From the IMG/VR virus record IMGVR_UViG_3300028027_000057, positions 1-64,000 of that record: DNA of 64,000 bases; one strand, written 5' to 3'. The position numbers and the translations under genes are program-made. Positions 19,738-27,781 of this stretch are shown here, in pieces. This DNA is from a virus. The notes under the pieces were generated by a model. It did no database searches. It was given only the letters and a program-made list of their open reading frames with translations, and was not told the DNA's origin. Within the stretch, counting starts at the first letter, position 1. The number at the start of each line of letters is the position of its first letter.

Positions 19738-22024
19738 CTCAAAACTCATATATGGCAAGAATCCTTTAGAACGTATTGTATCAATCGAAGTGTCAGACGA
19801 CACCGCTACTCTGTTCAGAGAGCTAGAGGATGGCTCACTTGACATTAAAAAAGTATCCAATAGATTCTGGATTCTAGCAACTCGTCCTTTTGGATCGGGC
19901 TGGAATAAACTAGAAGGCGAACAAGCTTATAAATTCGGTAAGCAGTATACTAAATTCACAGACTTCCTAAACGACAAGAAAGCACTACCATACAAAGAAA
20001 TCTATAGTATTGGAAATACAGTCGAAGCTCTACAAATCAAAGATGGCTACACATACTACAAAGGTCTACGTCATGACCAAGTATCTATCCTATCTTTCGA
20101 TATCGAGACAACAGGACTAGAACACAACGCTGAGTCTAAAGTCATTCTAATATCTAATACATTCCGCAAGCTTGGAAAAGTAACTCGCCGGCTATTTTCT
20201 TGTGACGATTATACCAACTGTGCTGAGATGATTGACGATTGGGCTGACTGGGTTAGAGACATGGACCCTAGTATTATGTGTGGACATAACGTCTACGCTT
20301 ACGATTTGCCCTATCTTAATTTTTGTCACACTCGTTATTCAGAAAAAGGAATAAAGCTAGGTAGACTAGACAAGGAAGTATTCTTCAACAAATGGGAATC
20401 TAAATATAGAGTAGACGGAAGTCGCGAGCTTCATTATCATAAAGCACAAGTATACGGAAGAGAACTAGTAGATACTATGTTTCTAGCCTATAAGTATGAC
20501 TCCGTAGAGAAGAAATATGAATCATACGGATTGAAGCCTATTATCGCAATCGAGAACTTAGAAAAGCCCGGGCGAGTATTTTACGATGCTTCACAAATCA
20601 GAGTCAATTATAAAGACCCAGAAGAGTTTGCTAAGATCAAGGCTTATGCTGAGGACGATGCAGACGATGCCCTAGCTCTATACGATCTAATGGTGCCAGC
20701 TCAATTCTACTTAACTCAGTCTATTCCTAAGCCATTCCAGCTTGTTATTGAATCAGCGACAGGTTCACAGATCAATTCGCTTCTAGTAAGAGCATATCTA
20801 CAGGACAAACAATCCGTAGCTAAAGCTAATGACTTGTCGGAAGAAACTGTAGAAGGCGGGATCAGTTTTGCAGTGCCGGGGATTTACAAGAACGTATACA
20901 AGATCGATATCAAATCATGCTATCCATCTCAGATTCTACGATTTAAGCTATACGACGAAGCCAAGGACCCACAGGCATATTACTATAAGTTAGTGGAACA
21001 TTTTACATTACAACGGTTTGAGTACAAAGAAAAACATAGGACAACCAATGACATTTTCTACAAGAACCTTGATGCTATGGCTAAAATCTTCATCAACTCA
21101 AGCTACGGCGTTGCAAACACTAGCGGTCTTAATTATAATTCTGCGAATGTTGCCAGAAAGATTACCTCAGAATCTCGTTCCATTATTGATATGTCTTTGC
21201 GCTGGGCTTCTGGGCTTAATTACAATGATTGGGCTACGCGCTTTTATGAGGCGACTGGTGAAAAGGAAGAAGACCGCGTCTATCTCTCGCTCCCAGAAAC
21301 AGAACTACCAACAATATATCAACACGACTTCATCATCGGACCGAGCGATACAGATTCTATCTCATTCTGCAAAAGAGACATGTCGCCCTTCTCACCACAA
21401 GAGCTAAAAACCCTGCTAGACGAGGTTAATGAGCAGTCCCCTGACAAAGTACTATGGGAAGACGACGGCTACTATAAAACGATTATAGCGCTCAAAGCTA
21501 AGAACTATGTTCTATACGATGGTAAGAAACTTAAGATCAAGGGTAGTGCGCTCAAAGGCTCAACTCGTCCTGAAGCGATTAAAGAATTCATCAAGAAGAC
21601 GATCGACACTATGGTGTATACTGAAAACGTAGAAGATATTCACCCATCCCTACAATCTGTGTATTCTCAGTATGTTCAGGAAGCAATGAACGTAGAAAAC
21701 ATTAAGCGCTGGTCGGCAAGGAAAACTCTGTCTAGTACGATGTTAGAATCACAGCGGGCGAATGAGACGAAAGTAATCGACGCTATTAAAGGATCGGACT
21801 ATAGAGAAGGTGATCGTTTCTTCGTCTATAAGAAGCCAGATGAAACTCTATGTCTAGCTGAGAACTTTGACGGAGTGTACGACAAGTCGCATTTGCTGAA
21901 GAATATCTGGAATACAATTGAGATATTTGACATGGTATTGCCAGTTAAAACTCTATTCACTAACTTCAGTCTCAAAAAGAATTATAAATTGCTTGACAAA
22001 CCAAATGAACCTAAAGTAGGATAG
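19730..22024 (+). CDS. Family B DNA polymerase
   Basis: A 764-residue replicative polymerase. The 3'-5' exonuclease has D124-I-E126-T-T-G, H-N-V-Y-A-Y-D near 186-192 and Y-A-E-D-D-A-D-D near 306-313. Polymerase motifs are A, D393-x-x-S-C-Y-P-S400; B, K452-I-F-I-N-S-S-Y-G460; and C, S-D540-T-D542-S. Length is typical of compact phage family B enzymes. GAGGA at 19720-19724 is the SD. It works with the primase-helicase upstream and the AAA+ ATPase downstream. Confidence 0.93.
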   Translation: MYSSKLIYGKNPLERIVSIEVSDDTATLFRELEDGSLDIKKVSNRFWILATRPFGSGWNKLEGEQAYKFGKQYTKFTDFLNDKKALPYKEIYSIGNTVEALQIKDGYTYYKGLRHDQVSILSFDIETTGLEHNAESKVILISNTFRKLGKVTRRLFSCDDYTNCAEMIDDWADWVRDMDPSIMCGHNVYAYDLPYLNFCHTRYSEKGIKLGRLDKEVFFNKWESKYRVDGSRELHYHKAQVYGRELVDTMFLAYKYDSVEKKYESYGLKPIIAIENLEKPGRVFYDASQIRVNYKDPEEFAKIKAYAEDDADDALALYDLMVPAQFYLTQSIPKPFQLVIESATGSQINSLLVRAYLQDKQSVAKANDLSEETVEGGISFAVPGIYKNVYKIDIKSCYPSQILRFKLYDEAKDPQAYYYKLVEHFTLQRFEYKEKHRTTNDIFYKNLDAMAKIFINSSYGVANTSGLNYNSANVARKITSESRSIIDMSLRWASGLNYNDWATRFYEATGEKEEDRVYLSLPETELPTIYQHDFIIGPSDTDSISFCKRDMSPFSPQELKTLLDEVNEQSPDKVLWEDDGYYKTIIALKAKNYVLYDGKKLKIKGSALKGSTRPEAIKEFIKKTIDTMVYTENVEDIHPSLQSVYSQYVQEAMNVENIKRWSARKTLSSTMLESQRANETKVIDAIKGSDYREGDRFFVYKKPDETLCLAENFDGVYDKSHLLKNIWNTIEIFDMVLPVKTLFTNFSLKKNYKLLDKPNEPKVG
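21993..22022 (+). promoter_or_regulatory. Weak sigma70-like promoter at polymerase 3' end
   Basis: TTGACA (21993-21998), 18-nt spacer, TAGGAT (22017-22022). Good -35, poor -10. It would serve the small membrane proteins and the AAA+ gene. Confidence 0.35.
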
Positions 22025-22028
22025 CTAA

Positions 22029-22178
22029 ATGAAAAAGAAACTAGAATATACATTAGTAGGCTATGCATTAACATCTATTAACCTAGTATTAATAGGAACC
22101 AAATATAATTCAATCGGACTATTATTTGGACTAGCTGCGATTGTCTTCTTTGTCAAAGCAATCAGGATAAAAGAATGA
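22029..22178 (+). CDS. Small two-segment membrane protein
   Basis: A 49-residue protein with hydrophobic stretches at about 8-22 and 28-44 and a Lys-rich N-terminus. It is four bases after the polymerase stop and overlaps the next gene as ATGA. Function unknown. Confidence 0.6.
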   Translation: MKKKLEYTLVGYALTSINLVLIGTKYNSIGLLFGLAAIVFFVKAIRIKE

Positions 22179-22285
22179 GTGAATATGAGAAATGGCGAAT
22201 AGTATTATCTATCTTTCAAATTATAGTGACTCTCGGCTCTCCTTTTGTTTTGATATATGTGAATAATAAACTGAATAAGGAATAA
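22175..22285 (+). CDS. Small single-segment membrane protein
   Basis: A 36-residue protein with one hydrophobic helix at about 9-29 and a Lys/Asn tail. It is coupled to the preceding small membrane gene; the two could form a complex in the inner membrane. Confidence 0.55.
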   Translation: MSEYEKWRIVLSIFQIIVTLGSPFVLIYVNNKLNKE

Positions 22286-22287
22286 CA

Positions 22288-23268
22288 ATGGGTCACCTAG
22301 TTTTAAAAGCAAAAACTCATCTAGACAATTTAGAAGTTGGTGGCAAGATTGAAGAATCAGATTTCTCAACCCTTACTGAGAAAGGTAATTTTTGTCAGTT
22401 TGAATATGTAGAGGACGAAGATGTTGCCCATGGTGAGATTGCTAAGCCGGGAATCTTTAGCCTAGCTAAAACTATGGCTGGACTTAAACTAGAAAAGACT
22501 GAGTTCACAAAAGACGACGTACTTAAAGACTTCGTAAATACTAAAGAAGTAACAGACAAGATCGAGAAGTTCTTTGCTGCAATTCCTAAGTATGAGAAAT
22601 ACGGAATCTTTGCAAAACGCGGGGCGCTCCTGTTTGGACCTCCCGGCACTGGAAAGACTACAATCATTGCGGAGACTTGCCGTAAACATCAGACAGATGG
22701 GGACACATTCGTGTTACTATGGCATACTGACAAGATTGAAGCTGGTGACGTTAAAGACTTCATTAAGCATCTTCAGTATGAGGGTGTCACAAAGATGATT
22801 TTAGTGGCAGAGGATATCGGAGGAATTGAGATCGATCAAGCCCGAATTCGCTCCGAGTCAGCACTATTGAGTCTACTCGATAACCAAGAATCAACCTTTA
22901 AGTTCCCCACCTATATTCTAGCTACAACAAACTACCCTGAGAACTTCATGGGTAACTTGACTAATAGACCTAATCGATTTGACGATAAGATCAGAGTAGG
23001 CTATCCTAAAGGCACAGCTAGAGCACAGCTACTTAAATTCTACGATAAAGAGAATTTACTTGACGAAGAGGCACTAACTCTGATAGCATCTAAAAAGTGC
23101 GATGAGTTTAGTCCTGCTCATTTAAGAGAAGTGATTATTCGCAGTGCGATCTATGATCAAAACCCGGCTGAAACTATTAAGGCTATGATCAAAGAAATCG
23201 CAGATTATGCACAAGCCTTCCAAGAGAAGGGAAATCAAAGATACGGACTTGTAACCTTCGAGGATTAA
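22288..23268 (+). CDS. AAA+ ATPase
   Basis: A 326-residue protein with Walker A G-P-P-G-T-G-K-T at 117-124, Walker B I-L-V-A-E-D at 171-176 and an A-T-T-N-Y-P sensor-1 stretch near 212-217, then N-R-P-N-R-F-D-D with a probable arginine finger. It belongs to the classical AAA (FtsH/CDC48-like) group rather than a clamp loader. The role in this phage is unknown; position in the replication unit suggests DNA or protein remodelling. AAGGA upstream is the SD. Confidence 0.8.
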   Translation: MGHLVLKAKTHLDNLEVGGKIEESDFSTLTEKGNFCQFEYVEDEDVAHGEIAKPGIFSLAKTMAGLKLEKTEFTKDDVLKDFVNTKEVTDKIEKFFAAIPKYEKYGIFAKRGALLFGPPGTGKTTIIAETCRKHQTDGDTFVLLWHTDKIEAGDVKDFIKHLQYEGVTKMILVAEDIGGIEIDQARIRSESALLSLLDNQESTFKFPTYILATTNYPENFMGNLTNRPNRFDDKIRVGYPKGTARAQLLKFYDKENLLDEEALTLIASKKCDEFSPAHLREVIIRSAIYDQNPAETIKAMIKEIADYAQAFQEKGNQRYGLVTFED

Positions 23269-23546
23269 TGTTTAACTGTCGTGTTTGCAACAATTCCAAG
23301 TTAGAGCTTTCTGAAATGAAAAAAGAACGTAGATTGGTAGAAAGCAAAAGAGGAATCTGTAAGGCCTGCGCGACTGAATACGAGAAGCTAAGACTGGCTA
23401 GATCAAAAGCTGATTATCAACCAGAAAAGCACCTAACTTGTAATGATTGTGATAGAGTTTTTAGTAATCGAAATACTGGACCTAATCGAATTTTATTAAG
23501 GGTTCATTGTCCATTTTGTAAAAGCGAAGAAATAGAGAGGTATTAA
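23268..23546 (+). CDS. Zinc-ribbon protein
   Basis: A 92-residue basic protein with four C-x-x-C pairs: C-R-V-C near 4-7, C-K-A-C near 36-39, C-N-D-C near 58-61 and C-P-F-C near 81-84, enough for two zinc sites. The first pair of C-x-x-C motifs resembles phage recombination-endonuclease-like zinc modules, but the catalytic residues are absent. Its ATG overlaps the AAA+ stop. Confidence 0.7.
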   Translation: MFNCRVCNNSKLELSEMKKERRLVESKRGICKACATEYEKLRLARSKADYQPEKHLTCNDCDRVFSNRNTGPNRILLRVHCPFCKSEEIERY

Positions 23547-23665
23547 TGGCTACTATATTAACAATTATCTGCATAAAAGCAGAAAAACAATTCCTGATAC
23601 CGCCCGCAGTTTTTGTAGGATTTGCCCTAGATTTTATTATTATATATCAATTACTAAAGAAGTAA
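23546..23665 (+). CDS. Small membrane protein
   Basis: A 39-residue protein with a hydrophobic N-terminal stretch and a stronger one at about 20-36, ending L-L-K-K. It overlaps the zinc-ribbon stop (TAATG). Function unknown. Confidence 0.5.
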   Translation: MATILTIICIKAEKQFLIPPAVFVGFALDFIIIYQLLKK

Positions 23666-23667
23666 AT

Positions 23668-23922
23668 ATGAGTAAAGTCCTAGATTTTAAGATTCACAAG
23701 AAGATTAAATATCTAGAAAAAGATATCAAGAATAAACGCGAGATAGCCTTAGCTTTAAAAACATCAATTAAAAGCTTGACAACATACGATAACTATAGTA
23801 GTATCAATCGTATTGTATATGACTTACATGTATTGTATTCAGATATTAAACGAGAGCAACATAAGAATCTCGAAACATTAGAAAGGTTAAAGCATGAAAA
23901 AGAATCCATGGTTGAAGACTGA
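23668..23922 (+). CDS. Hypothetical coiled-coil protein
   Basis: An 84-residue, Lys/Glu-rich protein likely to be two helices (K-Y-L-E-K-D-I-K-N-K; N-L-E-T-L-E-R-L-K-H-E-K). It overlaps the exonuclease start by 29 nt and contains the promoter at 23776. Confidence 0.6.
   Translation: MSKVLDFKIHKKIKYLEKDIKNKREIALALKTSIKSLTTYDNYSSINRIVYDLHVLYSDIKREQHKNLETLERLKHEKESMVED
23776..23804 (+). promoter_or_regulatory. Likely sigma70-type promoter upstream of the exonuclease
   Basis: TTGACA (23776-23781), 17-nt spacer, TAGTAT (23799-23804), with the shared TTGACAAC box, inside the coiled-coil gene. Confidence 0.45.
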
Positions 23923-24685
23923 GATATCGTTTGTGTTAAAACAACATAAGAAAGGCTTATCGCGTAAACAAATCGCTAAGTTATTTAATGAGAGATATGA
24001 CACTAATCGTAGCCAAGATTCAATTAAACATTGTATCGACACTCACGGATTAGATATTGAAAAAGATATAAAACGCGTTTTGATTATTGATATTGAGACA
24101 AGGAGTCTCGTAGTCAAAACATGGGGACTGTTTGACCAGAATATAGGACTTAATCAGGTCGTAGAAGATGGCGGAATACTGAGCTGGTCGGCTAAATGGA
24201 TCGGGGAAGACACAGTTCTATACAAAGACGTTAAGGGTGATAAGTCAAAAGAGAAAGAGTTACTAGCTCCACTCTGGAAGTTAATGGACGACGCTGATAT
24301 TTTAATTGGTCAAAATTCTAACTCATTCGATATTAAAAAACTTAATGCTAAATTTCTAGAATATAACCTAGGTTGCCCTAGTGAGTATAAGAAAATCGAT
24401 ACATTGAGAATGGCTAGAAAGCATTACGGGTTCCTCAGTAATAAACTAGAATATTTATCCAAGAAATTATGTACTATTAAAAAGCTAGCTCATAGTAAAT
24501 TCCCGGGGTTCTCTTTATGGGATCAGTGTGAGAAAGGTAATAAAGAAGCTTGGAAAGAAATGAAGATATATAACATGGCAGACGTTTCAGCAACGGAAGA
24601 ACTATTTTTAAAGCTATCAGAATTTGATAAAACAGTCCCAACAACTGACGCTTTGCGGGCATACAAAGCCGCTAAAAAGAAGTAA
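23894..24685 (+). CDS. DEDD-type 3'-5' exonuclease with N-terminal HTH
   Basis: A 263-residue protein. Residues 21-31 (S-R-K-Q-I-A-K-L-F-N-E) form a helix-turn-helix-like segment. The nuclease domain has I-D-I-E-T-R-S near 65-71, G-Q-N-S-N-S-F-D near 136-143, I-D-T-L-R-M-A near 166-172 and Y-N-M-A-D-V near 226-231, the exo I-III pattern of RNase H-like proofreading-type exonucleases. It may degrade host DNA or trim recombination intermediates. Confidence 0.8.
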   Translation: MKKNPWLKTEISFVLKQHKKGLSRKQIAKLFNERYDTNRSQDSIKHCIDTHGLDIEKDIKRVLIIDIETRSLVVKTWGLFDQNIGLNQVVEDGGILSWSAKWIGEDTVLYKDVKGDKSKEKELLAPLWKLMDDADILIGQNSNSFDIKKLNAKFLEYNLGCPSEYKKIDTLRMARKHYGFLSNKLEYLSKKLCTIKKLAHSKFPGFSLWDQCEKGNKEAWKEMKIYNMADVSATEELFLKLSEFDKTVPTTDALRAYKAAKKK

Positions 24686-24688
24686 CCT

Positions 24689-25027
24689 ATGTCTAGTATT
24701 GTAATCAATGTTAAAGGTCGGGACTGGACCTTTATACTAATGACCGATAAGCGATTTGATAAGGTACATAATAGTAGCGGTGAATCTGCCGCTGTTGCTA
24801 TGACAATGACTACTACATACGAATGTCACTTCCGTAAGTCAGACTGGGACCTCGTTGCAATTAGACACGAATTACTGCATGTGTTATATAACATGGGACT
24901 TAGTAGTTCAGCCGAGTTGACCCCAGAACAAGTTCAAGAAGTATGTGCAGAAATTGTTGCACATCACACGCCAGATATAGTATTATGGACAGATAGGATT
25001 TGTGAAAGATTTTTAGGGAGGGAATAG
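24689..25027 (+). CDS. Putative zinc metallopeptidase-like protein
   Basis: A 112-residue protein with I-R-H60-E61-L-L-H64-V-L near the middle, a zincin-type H-E-x-x-H, and an E-V-C-A-E-I-V helix near 92-98 whose Glu could be the third ligand. Similar small H-E-L-L-H proteins occur in many phages with unknown targets. It lies 3 nt after the exonuclease stop. Confidence 0.6.
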   Translation: MSSIVINVKGRDWTFILMTDKRFDKVHNSSGESAAVAMTMTTTYECHFRKSDWDLVAIRHELLHVLYNMGLSSSAELTPEQVQEVCAEIVAHHTPDIVLWTDRICERFLGRE

Positions 25028-25705
25028 ATGTCAATTATATGTTTAGCTGGAAAAGCTGGAAGCGGCAAAGATACATTCGCTGATGTTTTAGTCAAAAACT
25101 ACAACTATACTAGAATCGCATTAGCTGATCCATTACGTGAACTTTGTTCAAAAGTATTCCGTATAGATTACAATAGCTTCTTAGATCAAGATAAGAAAGA
25201 TAATTCTATTCCGGGAGGAAGAGTTATTCTAGATTTCCATCATATTGATAAGATACGAGAATACATTCTTAAGGAATGGGATTATGAATTAACCAATGAT
25301 CAACGTGACAACATCGAGGAATGGCATGGAGAAGAATTTAGAACGCCGAGGGATATTCTCAGATGTGTTGGTACTAGGCTACTGCGTGAGCACGTTAGTG
25401 ATACTATCTGGCTTGACTTGGCTATGTCTACGATACGAAAAACCGGAGGAAAGATTATTGTAACAGATTGTCGGTTTGAAAATGAACGAGAAATGTTTGC
25501 TAAATGTGGAGCACTCTTAGTATTAATTAAACGCAATGATGATGGTGACTCAACTCAACATGAGTTCAATCTAGGATCAGAAGACTCATATGATGTTATA
25601 TTTGATAACGCCGGCACGCTAAACGAGTTTCAGTCTAATGTCAATATGTGGTATAAGCTTAGGTCAAATGACCTAGAATTTTACAAGGTGTTTAAATATG
25701 AATAA
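25028..25705 (+). CDS. Deoxynucleoside monophosphate kinase
   Basis: A 225-residue P-loop kinase with G-K-A-G-S-G-K-D near 8-15 followed by T-F-A-D-V-L, A-L-A-D-P-L-R near 32-38 (nucleotide-binding segment as in T4 gp1) and R-F-E-N-E near 148-152. It phosphorylates dNMPs to supply dNTP synthesis, fitting with nrdJ and dUTPase in the same region. Its ATG is adjacent to the preceding TAG. Confidence 0.82.
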   Translation: MSIICLAGKAGSGKDTFADVLVKNYNYTRIALADPLRELCSKVFRIDYNSFLDQDKKDNSIPGGRVILDFHHIDKIREYILKEWDYELTNDQRDNIEEWHGEEFRTPRDILRCVGTRLLREHVSDTIWLDLAMSTIRKTGGKIIVTDCRFENEREMFAKCGALLVLIKRNDDGDSTQHEFNLGSEDSYDVIFDNAGTLNEFQSNVNMWYKLRSNDLEFYKVFKYE

Positions 25706-25841
25706 TTATAGTAATAATCTAAACGAACAGCTAGATAGGCTTATCGCACTAGGAACTGACTTGATAGTGAACGGAGAGTGCCCTTTCTGTGCCGTGCCTT
25801 GCAATGCCCCACATTGTCCATATACAAAGGAAGAGAAATGA
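25698..25841 (+). CDS. Small cysteine-rich protein
   Basis: A 47-residue protein with Cys-rich second half C-P-F-C-A-V-P-C-N-A-P-H-C, four cysteines plus a histidine that could bind one zinc. It overlaps the kinase stop and the dUTPase start by 8 and 4 nt respectively. No family recognised. Confidence 0.6.
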   Translation: MNNYSNNLNEQLDRLIALGTDLIVNGECPFCAVPCNAPHCPYTKEEK

Positions 25842-26260
25842 AAGTTAAAATAATGCCATTAGATTACGCACATATTCCTTCATACGCTAAAGAAGGGGAT
25901 GCAGGATTAGACCTAACTGCAATATCAAAAGAAGAAAATGGTCTTTATGTAGAATATGGAACTGGTTTAGCTATTGAAATACCGGAGGGTTATGTCGGAT
26001 TACTTTACCCTCGCAGCTCTATATCTAAGTATCATTTGGTGCTGGCAAACTCTGTAGGAGTTATTGATTCTAATTATCGTGGAGAAATCAAGCTGAGATT
26101 CAAGAAAACCGTTGACAACCTATACGAAAATCTATATAATGTTGGAGACAGGGTAGGTCAATTGATAATTATGCCTTATCCTAGTATTGAGTTAGAAGTA
26201 GTTACCGAGCTAAGTGATACAACCCGCGGACAATCAGGTTTTGGTTCGTCCGGTAAATAG
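25838..26260 (+). CDS. dut: dUTP pyrophosphatase (dUTPase)
   Basis: A 140-residue trimeric-type dUTPase with all five motifs: 1, D-A-G-L-D-L near 21-26; 2, P-R-S-S near 59-62; 3, G-V-I-D-x-x-Y-R-G-E-I near 76-86; 4, G-D-R-V-G-Q-L near 101-107; 5, R-G-x-x-G-F-G-S-S-G near 130-139. It removes dUTP and makes dUMP. I chose ATG 25838, which overlaps the Cys-rich gene stop and follows AAGGAAGAG, instead of a 20-residue longer frame that would start inside that gene. Confidence 0.92.
   Translation: MKVKIMPLDYAHIPSYAKEGDAGLDLTAISKEENGLYVEYGTGLAIEIPEGYVGLLYPRSSISKYHLVLANSVGVIDSNYRGEIKLRFKKTVDNLYENLYNVGDRVGQLIIMPYPSIELEVVTELSDTTRGQSGFGSSGK
26112..26140 (+). promoter_or_regulatory. Consensus sigma70-type promoter inside dut
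   Basis: TTGACA (26112-26117), exactly 17 nt, TATAAT (26135-26140): a perfect consensus match with the shared TTGACAAC box. It would drive the genes from 26267 onward. Confidence 0.7.
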
Positions 26261-26266
26261 GAGTAT

Positions 26267-26539
26267 ATGGCAAGACCTTCAGATCGAGAATACGAACTTA
26301 AGCGTCAAATCAAAGAACTAAAGGAACAAAACCATAGATTAGAAGACGAGATCAAGAAACTAAAGAAAGGGTTAGAAAAGCTAGAAGTTAAAGACCCAGA
26401 CACTAAAAAGAAGCCCGGAAAGGTTATAGTTAAGCCTTGTCCAGACTGCGGAAAAGAAATAAGAGTAACAGATTTACCACATGCCAAGATGGAATTATGT
26501 AGCGCAGGGTGTGGATTTAGACAAGTGAGGAACAAATGA
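26267..26539 (+). CDS. Coiled-coil plus zinc-ribbon protein
   Basis: A 90-residue protein: residues 8-40 form a heptad-like coiled coil and 55-85 a zinc ribbon with C-P-D-C-G-K-E near 58-64, D-L-P-H-A-K and C-S-A-G-C near 78-82. Similar D-L-P-H-A-K-x-E-L-C proteins occur in other phages; role unknown. It overlaps the next gene by 4 nt. Confidence 0.7.
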   Translation: MARPSDREYELKRQIKELKEQNHRLEDEIKKLKKGLEKLEVKDPDTKKKPGKVIVKPCPDCGKEIRVTDLPHAKMELCSAGCGFRQVRNK

Positions 26540-26736
26540 AAACTGGAATAATTGTATTTATATTAATAATGATGGTTGTATTTGCAACCGCTACTGTAAT
26601 ATCAATAGCTGCATCATATGCACGATGGTGTCATTATTCCTTTGGAGAACCTACTGGACTAATAATTTTTATGGCTCCATTTATATTAGTTATTTCAGTA
26701 GTGTTTGGAATAGTTACGGAAAAAATGGATAAATAA
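26536..26736 (+). CDS. Small two-segment membrane protein
   Basis: A 66-residue protein with hydrophobic segments at about 4-28 and 41-60. It lies between the coiled-coil and HNH genes, overlapping both. Could be a holin-like or membrane-modifying protein, but no family is recognised. Confidence 0.6.
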   Translation: MKTGIIVFILIMMVVFATATVISIAASYARWCHYSFGEPTGLIIFMAPFILVISVVFGIVTEKMDK

Positions 26737-27194
26737 TGGCTGAGTTCGATGAAAATAAATCAAGTAGGGTAGTTGCCAAGAAAGCTAAGGGCAAACAAAC
26801 GCTATCTACATTTATCAAAGGCTTACTACGACGTGGCTCATTCCACTGGAGAGCACGTACAGAGGCTATGACTGCTGCCAGAGTTGAGCGTGGGAAGTAC
26901 AAGTGTGCTACCTGCGAAGACTTATTTGGACCAAAAGAAGTCGCACTAGACCATATCCAACCAGTGGTAGACCCTAAGGCTGGATTTACAACGTGGGATG
27001 ATTATATCGCTCGGTTGTTTTGTGCAGCAGAAGGGTTCCAAGTGATCTGCAATTCATGTCATGACGCAAAGACCCTGATAGAAGATCAGATGCGAGAACA
27101 TTACAAAGCAGAGAAAGAGAACGCACCGGACTTTACATCAGACAAGAAATATACAAAGAAGAAAAAGCTTGACAAACAAGCAAAGGTAGAGTAA
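26736..27194 (+). CDS. HNH endonuclease 2
   Basis: A 152-residue protein with C-A-T-C near 53-56, L-D-H-I-Q-P-V near 67-73, a W-D-D-Y-I-A-R-L-F-C block near 84-93 and Q-V-I-C-N-S-C-H near 101-108, completing an HNH fold with structural zinc. The Lys-rich ends may bind DNA. It belongs to a different HNH subgroup from the protein at 12831. Confidence 0.8.
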   Translation: MAEFDENKSSRVVAKKAKGKQTLSTFIKGLLRRGSFHWRARTEAMTAARVERGKYKCATCEDLFGPKEVALDHIQPVVDPKAGFTTWDDYIARLFCAAEGFQVICNSCHDAKTLIEDQMREHYKAEKENAPDFTSDKKYTKKKKLDKQAKVE

Positions 27195-27197
27195 CAT
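27169..27197 (+). promoter_or_regulatory. Possible sigma70-type promoter at HNH 3' end
   Basis: TTGACA (27169-27174), 17-nt spacer, TAACAT (27192-27197). Transcription would begin just inside the gene at 27196, so it could only serve the overlapping gene at 27380 and beyond. Confidence 0.4.
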
Positions 27198-27456
27198 GGA
27201 AATACTAGCAGCGGTTATCGGAGCAATTGGCGGACTATTTTTATTCAGTCAAGTTGCAAAATATAACACAAACAAGAAACAAGCAGAGTTAGAAAGTGCC
27301 GTGAAGGAAATTAAAGCCAGAGCGGACGATTTAACTAAAGCTAACGCTGTTAAAGACAAAGAAACACAGGATAAGATTAATGCTATCACTGATGAACAAA
27401 CTAAAGCTATTGACGTTAACGACCTTGTTAATTGGTTTAACGACCGCAAACACTAA
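27196..27456 (+). CDS. i-spanin-like protein (membrane anchor plus coiled coil)
   Basis: An 86-residue protein with one N-terminal membrane segment (about 4-20) followed by a Lys/Glu/Ala-rich coiled coil. This topology is that of inner-membrane spanins (Rz-like), which link to an outer-membrane partner in lysis of Gram-negative hosts. Its 3' end overlaps the next gene by 77 nt in another frame, reminiscent of Rz/Rz1. Supported by topology and overlap only. Confidence 0.5.
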   Translation: MEILAAVIGAIGGLFLFSQVAKYNTNKKQAELESAVKEIKARADDLTKANAVKDKETQDKINAITDEQTKAIDVNDLVNWFNDRKH

Positions 27457-27781
27457 GGCAGAAGATGCTATTTATCTCCAAAAAGACAAGCCGGCTCCTT
27501 TTACTGGAATACTTTTCCCTGAGCAACAAGCTAGACAACTTCGCAACGATCTCCTTGAGGCAAGCAAGGTCTCTTTACAACTCGAGAATGAGAGATTCAA
27601 GATCACAAATCTACACTCTATTATTCAACTCAAAGATCAAGAAATTGAACTATATGCGAAACAAAATCAACGACTAGTCAAACAAGAACAAACGTCACAA
27701 ACAATGCAGTATGTCTGGTTCGGACTAGGAATTCTAGCGACTGGCGCTGCGGTATATGGCGCGGGGGCTTTGTCTAGATAA
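27380..27781 (+). CDS. Exported coiled-coil protein with C-terminal membrane segment
   Basis: A 133-residue protein with an N-terminal signal peptide (residues 5-27, cleavage after T-K-A plausible, no lipobox), K-P-A-P-F-T-G-I-L-F near 36-45, a coiled coil to about 100, and a C-terminal membrane helix near 108-129. Topology is that of a periplasmic linker, possibly a spanin partner or u-spanin-like protein. The ATG at 27380 has AGGA upstream; an ATG at 27392 would shorten it by four residues. It overlaps the next ATG by one base. Confidence 0.6.
   Translation: MLSLMNKLKLLTLTTLLIGLTTANTKAEDAIYLQKDKPAPFTGILFPEQQARQLRNDLLEASKVSLQLENERFKITNLHSIIQLKDQEIELYAKQNQRLVKQEQTSQTMQYVWFGLGILATGAAVYGAGALSR

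Noticed and set aside
21018-21407. 129-codon alternative frame inside the polymerase gene, considered as a possible frameshift
   Set aside because: Polymerase motifs A, B and C continue in the main frame across this stretch, so there is no frameshift.
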